DNA from: Nitratireductor sp. | GTDB lineage: Bacteria; Pseudomonadota; Alphaproteobacteria; Rhizobiales; Rhizobiaceae | DNA length: 18,338 nt | Assembly (NCBI GenBank): GCA_020441735.1 | Contig: JAGRLQ010000114.1 | Span: 1 to 18,338 of the forward strand | Reading direction: 5' to 3' | Shown: positions 14,120-18,338 of the stretch, one piece after another | How positions within the stretch are numbered: the first letter of the stretch is position 1 | How the letters are laid out: every line of letters starts with the position of its first letter | The notes under the pieces: model-generated | The model's database searches: none | What the model was told of the DNA's origin: nothing | Seen by the model: the letters and a program-made list of their open reading frames with translations, nothing else | Translations under genes and position numbers: made by a program

Positions 14120-14623
14120 TCAGGAATGTTTGTCTTTGAGCGCCTTGTTCACCGGTCCGGGAACAAATCCGGAAACGTCGCCACCCATGGAGGCGATCTG
14201 GCGCACAAGTGTGCCGGTAATGTGGCCAAGACCGGCTGAAGCCGGCACAAAGACCGTCTGGATATCAGGCGCCATGGCGCTGTTCATGCCCGCCATCTGC
14301 ATTTCGTAGTTGAAATCGGTGGTGTCGCGCAAACCCCGTACCATCATCGTGGCCCCGTGCTCACGGGCAGCATTGACCACCAGCCCCTCGAAGGAGATCA
14401 CCGAAACCCTGCCGCTGACATCGACCAGTTCGGCGACCGACTTTTCGATCAGCTTCGACCGCTCCTCGAACGAAAACACCGGTTTCTTGCTGGCCTGAAT
14501 ACCGATGGCCACCACCACCCGGTCGGCAAAGGACAGGGCCTGGCGGATCACATCCACATGACCGCTGGTCAGCGGATCAAAACTGCCAGCATAAAGCGCA
14601 ATACGGATTTCTGCGTCACTCAT
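14120..14623 (-). CDS. coaD: phosphopantetheine adenylyltransferase
   Basis: A 167-residue nucleotidyltransferase that joins ATP and 4'-phosphopantetheine to give dephospho-CoA, the penultimate step of CoA synthesis. It shows the N-terminal IALYAGSFDPLTSGHVDVI (7-25) containing the T/HxGH nucleotide motif, MMVRGLRDTTDFNYEMQMAGMN, and the C-terminal LVRQIASMGGDVSGFVP. The usual ISSS before LVREI reads ITGT, a mild change. Length is normal. The start at 14623 has AAGGGCG upstream. It is first in the minus-strand block running through the two cyclophilins. Confidence 0.97.
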   Translation of the reverse strand: MSDAEIRIALYAGSFDPLTSGHVDVIRQALSFADRVVVAIGIQASKKPVFSFEERSKLIEKSVAELVDVSGRVSVISFEGLVVNAAREHGATMMVRGLRDTTDFNYEMQMAGMNSAMAPDIQTVFVPASAGLGHITGTLVRQIASMGGDVSGFVPGPVNKALKDKHS

Positions 14624-14668
14624 GGCGCCCTTTTGTCACCCCTCAGCGCGGATCGCAACTGCAATTTC

Positions 14669-14697
14669 GTTATAGCGCCAAACACACGCTGTGACCG
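14669..14697 (-). promoter_or_regulatory. weak sigma-70-like promoter candidate for coaD
   Basis: On the minus strand TATAAC (complement of 14669-14674) is a good -10 box about 46 bases upstream of coaD. A 17-base spacer leads to CGGTCA (complement of 14692-14697), which matches TTGACA at only three positions. Plausible but not strong. Confidence 0.3.
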
Positions 14698-14781
14698 ATG
14701 GCACATCGTTGCTGTCCTGATCCGCCTAGGATTTTCATACGCCGCTTTGTGCCCTATCCGGCAAAAACACAGATGAACCGG

Positions 14782-14813
14782 ACGTGAACGGAACTTTCCG
14801 CCGCTGTTCACGT
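14782..14813 (+). promoter_or_regulatory. 8-base inverted repeat overlapping the EcfG promoter
   Basis: ACGTGAAC (14782-14789) and GTTCACGT (14806-14813) are exact reverse complements, with half-sites 24 bases apart. The left arm abuts the -35 box and the right arm contains most of the -10 box of the stress promoter. It could be a repressor operator or simply a by-product of the promoter sequence. Confidence 0.4.
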
Positions 14814-14814
14814 T
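14790..14814 (+). promoter_or_regulatory. EcfG (general stress response ECF sigma) promoter
   Basis: GGAAC at 14790-14794, a 16-base spacer, then CGTT at 14811-14814. This matches exactly the alphaproteobacterial EcfG/SigT/RpoE4 consensus GGAAC-N16/17-CGTT. It lies about 60 bases upstream of the ATG of the small membrane protein and points toward it, in an intergenic region. Expected transcription start is near 14820. Confidence 0.75.
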
Positions 14815-14873
14815 GATGATGCAAGAAAAGGCACCGGACAGACGCAGAAGACGTCAAATCGCAGGAGACAACC

Positions 14874-15008
14874 ATGGTTTTGCTCATTACCGCCTTCTTC
14901 ATGATTACCGTGCTTTCTGTTGCCGCCATCATGCGGCTTGAAAGCGAAGGCCAGGCAGCCCGCACCCGCCGCCTGCAGCAGAAGCAGGACTACCGCTGGG
15001 TCGAATAA
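14874..15008 (+). CDS. 44-residue single-pass membrane microprotein, probably stress-induced
   Basis: A short gene of 45 codons. It encodes a hydrophobic N-terminal segment (MVLLITAFFMITVLSVAAIM, residues 1-20) and a charged C-terminal tail rich in Arg, Gln and Glu, ending YRWVE. A GCAGGAGAC ribosome site lies about eight bases before the ATG, and an exact EcfG promoter lies about 60 bases upstream. One TM with the positive tail predicts an N-out/C-in single-pass inner membrane protein. I do not recognise a family. The combination of ribosome site, TM, TAA stop and promoter supports a real gene despite its size. It is followed 109 bases later by the APH-fold gene on the same strand, which may share its transcript. 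Confidence 0.72.
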   Translation: MVLLITAFFMITVLSVAAIMRLESEGQAARTRRLQQKQDYRWVE

Positions 15009-15117
15009 CCGGCTGCCGGAAGTTCCCCGCACCGCAGACATCACCTCCACGCAGGATCCCAAGGCTTCCCATCCCCTTTCGAATGTGGTTCACATCACGT
15101 TCGCTGGGGAGCTGAAC

Positions 15118-16155
15118 TTGAAATCGAAAATTGCACACTGGTTTTACACCTGGAAACACCCGGTCACCGACCTCGCGCTTGAAAACCTCAAGGCAGCTTC
15201 CAGAGCAGCCGACCGCGCCCTTGCCGGTAATAATACTCCCTCTCCCCACCTGCTTTATCCAACCAACCGGGACATTCGTGTCAGGCCGCAAAGCAACTGG
15301 TCACCGCTAGTCCGCCTGGCCGGACTGATCTATGGCCGCCCGGTGCCGGTTGAGCTTTGGCAGAGCCCGGCAACCGGAATTCTGGGACCGCTTGCGCGCA
15401 GCCGGAAATCGGCGCGCAAATCGCGGATCGCAAAGGAAAATGCCATTCTGTTCTGGCAATCGGACGGCGTCTCGCGAGTGCTGAAGATCTCACTCGCGCT
15501 GCGGTCTCATGCTCGGGAAATCCGCATGCTGAAAACCCTTGCAGCTTTTGACGGCCTCGTCCCTCAAATCGAGGCAGCCGACCCGAACCTGCGCTGGATT
15601 GTTCTGGAAAAGATTGATTCGGCTCGGCAACTGGGTGCGTCAGAACAGGCCGAGCGCTACCTGTCAGAGATTGCACCCGGTTATTTCAGATTCTGGGGCT
15701 GCAAAGCCAAACCGGTCAGCCGCTGTCTGGACGCTACCATCACACCCAATGCGATGGAACAGGAAGCGCATCGCCTCAGCATTGAATTGCCGCAAGACTG
15801 GCAGAGTGGAACCATGGACTGGTCGATCACCCATGGCGGCGGCATCTGTGAGGAAATTCTGATCAGGCCCGATGGCCGCCCCTGCCTTCTCGACTGGGAA
15901 AAGGCAACGCTGGCACCGATTGGTGAGGATCTGCTGCAGGTCTTCGAGCATCAGCCTGAGATGACCCTGCAGTTTTTCAGCAAAATCTCCGCATCAGACA
16001 CCCTGCCGGTTGCAACCCAACTTGCCATTATTCTCTGCAAGCGCAGCCTTTCGAAACGAAAGCGCACGAAAATCAATCCCAAGAGCATCCGCTCGGACAG
16101 GACCTGTGCGGCACATCTTGCTGCTCTGGGGGCGAAAACGGTGGGGAAGGCCTAG
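15118..16155 (+). CDS. APH-fold protein with degenerate catalytic motif (probable pseudokinase)
   Basis: A protein of about 345 residues with a kinase-like two-lobe layout. The N-lobe has ENAILFWQSDGVSRVLKISL (107-126), with Lys123 at the ATP-Lys position, and AREIRMLKTL (132-141), with Glu135 as its possible partner. The C-lobe has THGGGICEEIL (238-248) where the APH/choline kinase family has HGDxxxxNIL. The catalytic Asp becomes Gly and the metal-binding Asn becomes Glu, yet LLDWEKA (257-263), the second metal motif, is kept. There is no early ATG. I chose TTG at 15118 because GGGGAG lies about eight bases before it; GTG at 15085 is the alternative. The first 100 residues are basic and unrecognised, and the C-terminus is also basic. 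It overlaps the convergent LysE gene by four bases (CTAG). The specific role is unknown. Confidence 0.78.
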   Translation: MKSKIAHWFYTWKHPVTDLALENLKAASRAADRALAGNNTPSPHLLYPTNRDIRVRPQSNWSPLVRLAGLIYGRPVPVELWQSPATGILGPLARSRKSARKSRIAKENAILFWQSDGVSRVLKISLALRSHAREIRMLKTLAAFDGLVPQIEAADPNLRWIVLEKIDSARQLGASEQAERYLSEIAPGYFRFWGCKAKPVSRCLDATITPNAMEQEAHRLSIELPQDWQSGTMDWSITHGGGICEEILIRPDGRPCLLDWEKATLAPIGEDLLQVFEHQPEMTLQFFSKISASDTLPVATQLAIILCKRSLSKRKRTKINPKSIRSDRTCAAHLAALGAKTVGKA

Positions 16156-16775
16156 GCTGGCGTGCGCTTGAGCAAGGCCATCCAGATGCCACCGGCAACC
16201 AGCAGCCCGCCGCTGACTTTCTCCACCACCCGCACCCGCGTACGTGTCAGCGCCGAACCGGCTTTTCCCGCAAGCAGGGCATACATGCTGTCAAAAACCG
16301 TGGCGACGGCCATGAAGGTCAGTCCATAGACAACCGACTGCCAGAACGGGCTCCCGGCCGCCGGATTGACGAATTGCGGCAGGAAGGCACCGAAGAAAAT
16401 CAGCGCCTTGGGGTTCGACCAGATGACCAGCACGCCCTGCCAGAAATAGCCGATGCGCGGCGGCTTTACCGTTCCGGGATCAGCCAGCTTTCCGTCGGAG
16501 CGCAGCAACGAAATGCCGAGCCAGATGAGATAGGCCGCACCCGCCAGCTTGATCCAGAAAAACCAGTCGGCCATGACGCGCACGACCGATTCAAGCCCGA
16601 GCGCCACGATCAGCACCATCGGCAACAGGCCGATCTGGGTTCCCAGCACGTTGAGAAGGCCGGCCCGGGCACCGCCTCTGAGCGAATTTGCAATGATCAC
16701 CGTGACCGTGGGGCCAGGAACGATAACGATCACGAAACAGGCGAAAGCGAAAACGAGGAGGGTCGAGAGGGTCAC
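16152..16775 (-). CDS. LysE/RhtB family amino acid exporter
   Basis: A 207-residue inner membrane protein with about six hydrophobic segments. It has the RhtB/LysE signature VIVPGPTVTVIIANSLRGGARAG near the N-terminus (about 17-39), GAAYLIWLGISLLRS (78-92), and GVLVIWSNPKALIFFGAFLPQFV (113-135). Members export amino acids such as homoserine, threonine, lysine or related metabolites by proton exchange; the substrate cannot be told from sequence. The start is a GTG at 16775 with AAAGG about nine bases upstream. It converges on the APH-fold gene, sharing a CTAG in which each strand reads its own TAG stop, and diverges from the cyclic-nucleotide-binding protein gene. Confidence 0.92.
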   Translation of the reverse strand: MTLSTLLVFAFACFVIVIVPGPTVTVIIANSLRGGARAGLLNVLGTQIGLLPMVLIVALGLESVVRVMADWFFWIKLAGAAYLIWLGISLLRSDGKLADPGTVKPPRIGYFWQGVLVIWSNPKALIFFGAFLPQFVNPAAGSPFWQSVVYGLTFMAVATVFDSMYALLAGKAGSALTRTRVRVVEKVSGGLLVAGGIWMALLKRTPA

Positions 16776-16898
16776 AGCGGTACCTTTCTGAGGATATCGG
16801 CTTCGGCTATGCCTGTTTTGGCTCAGCGCAGCCCGCCACCGCTTGCGGCGGATGGTGTCGACGGCATAATGTTGGCAAACGAACAGGAGTCAAGCGCG

Positions 16899-17504
16899 AT
16901 GGATGCGTACGTTTTTCCCCTTTCACTGGCAGCCGCTGCAGCCCTGGGATTGGCCGGCTTCACCCGCAACATGCTCGCCATTCGCCTGGTGATCGCGGCA
17001 GCCGCCCTTGCCGGCGGCATTGCAGCCTGGATAGCAGGCCAGAACCTTGTTGCCGTCTTGTGTTTGGCGGCATTCATCGTCAATGCCTATCGCATCTTCG
17101 AAATCCACAACACCTCCCGCCGCATCCGCCATATCCGCCATTACGGTTACGACATTGCCGATCTGAGGAAATACATGAAGCCGATGTCGGTAAAGGCAAA
17201 TCACATGGTGTTCGAAAAAGGCGATCCCGCCGACCTTCTCTACCTTGTCGACAGCGGCATCATCGAGGTGGAAAATGGTGCCCGTGTCGAGAAGAACGGC
17301 CTGCTCGGCGAAACCGGATTGTTCACCAAATCTGGCACACGCTCCATGGGTGCCCGCGCATTGACGGACGTTCACCTGGGAACGCTGGATGCAGAAGAGG
17401 TCGGCAGGCTCTGCCTGAACGATCCGGAATTTGCCTACGCCATTGCCCAGATCATGGCCCGCCGCATGGCAGACAACCAAAGACGGTATGAAGAGGGCCG
17501 CTGA
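16899..17504 (+). CDS. three-TM membrane protein with cyclic-nucleotide-binding domain (Popeye-like layout)
   Basis: A 201-residue protein. Three closely packed hydrophobic segments (about 3-20, 26-44, 48-64) are followed by a basic linker (NTSRRIRHIRHYG, 71-83) and a cyclic-nucleotide-binding beta-roll domain (about 90-175) with VFEKGDPADLLYLVDSGIIEV (104-124). The phosphate-binding cassette keeps Gly137-Glu138 (LLGETGLF) and an Arg at 148 (GTRSMGARA), so binding of cAMP or cGMP is possible. A helical C-terminus follows with no DNA-binding HTH, so this is not a Crp/Fnr regulator. The layout of three TMs plus a cNMP domain matches Popeye-domain proteins. I chose the ATG at 16899 (AGGAG upstream); ATG at 16869 would add ten residues. 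Function is unknown; a membrane cAMP sensor is the inference. Confidence 0.83.
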   Translation: MDAYVFPLSLAAAAALGLAGFTRNMLAIRLVIAAAALAGGIAAWIAGQNLVAVLCLAAFIVNAYRIFEIHNTSRRIRHIRHYGYDIADLRKYMKPMSVKANHMVFEKGDPADLLYLVDSGIIEVENGARVEKNGLLGETGLFTKSGTRSMGARALTDVHLGTLDAEEVGRLCLNDPEFAYAIAQIMARRMADNQRRYEEGR

Positions 17505-17573
17505 AGCCTGACCAGGGAGGACTGCGCCGAGGCCGTCACAATGCCGTCGACAGGCTGAATCTGGCAGGCTGCG

Positions 17574-18338
17574 TCACTCGCCGCCGTTTTCTTCGCTGCC
17601 ACCGTCCTGCGATCCATCTGCTTCGGAGCTCGCAGTTGACGCACCTTCTACCGGCTCATTCGCACCTTCTGCCGCATCGTCTTCGGGCAGTTCTTCCTCG
17701 TCATCGGCTTCGCTGATGCGCTCGACGGAAACCACTTCCTCGTCTTCTGCCGTCTTGAACACGGTAACGCCCTGGGTCGAGCGGCCGGCAATGCGGATAT
17801 CGCCGACCGGACAGCGGATCAATTGCCCGCCATCGGTCACCAGCATGATCTGGTCGCTATCCTCCACCGGGAAGGAGGAAACGAGTTCGCCATTGCGCGC
17901 GTTGACTGCCATGGCGGCAATGCCCTTCCCGCCGCGCCCGGATACCCGGTATTCATGGCTTGAGGAACGCTTGCCGAAGCCTTTTCTGGAGAGCGTCAGA
18001 ATGAACTGCTCACGCTCGCGCATGACCTCATAGCGTTCGTCCGAAAGCGTCTGGCTGTCATCGCCTTCTTCCGCCTCAGCAACTTCCATCTCTTCCGGCG
18101 CCTCGCCCACCTCAGCGGCAAGTTCCGCCCGGCGGCGCTTCAGATAGGCTGTGCGCTCCCAGGCCTCGGCCTGCGACGGCTTGAGGATCGTCATTGAGAT
18201 GACCGTATCGCCTTCGGCCAGATTGATGCCGCGCACCCCGACCGAGTTGCGGCCGGTAAATACCCGTACATCGGTGACCGGGAAACGGATACACTGGCCC
18301 TGCAGGCTCGTCAGCAGCACGGTTGCATCTTCCGTGCA
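17574..18338 (-). CDS. gyrA: DNA gyrase subunit A, C-terminal part (5' end outside window)
   Basis: The last 254 residues of GyrA, covering blades of the C-terminal beta-pinwheel that wraps DNA. Visible repeats include VLLTSLQGQCIRFPVTDVR, RNSVGVRGINL, ILTLSRKGFGKRSSSHEYR with the GyrA-box-like SGRGGKGI, MLVTDGGQLIRCPVGDIR and RSTQGVTVFK. An acidic insert (EAPEEMEVAEAEEGDD) sits between two blades, as is common in alphaproteobacterial GyrA. The protein ends in an unusually acidic, Ser/Gly-rich tail of about 50 residues (from ISEADDEEELPEDD to EENGGE). Acidic tails are known to tune gyrase supercoiling in E. coli. The catalytic breakage-reunion domain lies beyond the window. It converges on the cyclic-nucleotide-binding gene; I see no clear terminator in the 69 bases between them. 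Confidence 0.97.
   Translation of the reverse strand, partial: CTEDATVLLTSLQGQCIRFPVTDVRVFTGRNSVGVRGINLAEGDTVISMTILKPSQAEAWERTAYLKRRRAELAAEVGEAPEEMEVAEAEEGDDSQTLSDERYEVMREREQFILTLSRKGFGKRSSSHEYRVSGRGGKGIAAMAVNARNGELVSSFPVEDSDQIMLVTDGGQLIRCPVGDIRIAGRSTQGVTVFKTAEDEEVVSVERISEADDEEELPEDDAAEGANEPVEGASTASSEADGSQDGGSEENGGE

Noticed and set aside
17505..17573. Bidirectional terminator between the cyclic-nucleotide-binding gene and gyrA
   Set aside because: Only a distant AGCCTG/CAGGCT pair about 40 bases apart and no T-run on either strand.

Overview
The window looks like a chromosomal segment of an alphaproteobacterium of the order Hyphomicrobiales (Rhizobiales). The reasons are high GC with strong third-position G/C bias, the gene order gyrA / coaD / two cyclophilins / queA / tgt that I recall from rhizobia and relatives, an exact EcfG-type general stress promoter, and lipid A/core decoration genes of rhizobial type. 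Genes are dense, with several ATGA or CTAG overlaps. I saw no rRNA, tRNA, IS element, prophage or CRISPR array.

Region 1 (1-4879) is a catabolic locus. On the minus strand, an acyl-CoA dehydrogenase of the ACAD10/11 type, a zinc-less MDR oxidoreductase and an FMN-dependent alpha-hydroxy acid dehydrogenase (cut by the window edge) form one operon. Divergent from it are two plus-strand SDR genes, one RhlG-like and one like the hydroxyacyl-CoA dehydrogenase domain of multifunctional enzyme 2. A stand-alone APH-fold kinase at 9059-10114 probably belongs to this chemistry, since ACAD10/11 proteins fuse these two domains.

Region 2 (4901-8973) is an envelope cassette. A GT39/ArnT-like transferase and a PAP2 phosphatase are coupled by an ATGA overlap. 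A divergent GT2 polyprenyl-phosphate sugar synthase follows, then a convergent TVP38/TMEM64 (DedA-like) membrane protein. Together they suggest making, using and recycling a lipid-linked sugar to decorate lipopolysaccharide or another periplasmic glycan.

Region 3 (9059-14623) holds the kinase, a secreted DUF4864 protein, and a minus-strand housekeeping block read in the order coaD, lipoprotein cyclophilin, cytoplasmic cyclophilin, queA, tgt. The last two make queuosine-modified tRNA. A strong intrinsic terminator lies just in front of queA.

Region 4 (14624-18338) separates coaD from gyrA. It holds a 44-residue single-pass membrane protein behind an exact EcfG promoter, an APH-fold protein lacking key catalytic residues (a probable pseudokinase) with a non-ATG start, a LysE/RhtB exporter, and a three-TM protein with a cyclic-nucleotide-binding domain (Popeye-like layout). 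The 3' part of gyrA closes the window. The most unusual items are the stress-promoter microprotein, the pseudokinase, the Tgt without its usual zinc ligands, the PAP2 enzyme with a changed motif 2, and the split ACAD10/11-like module.
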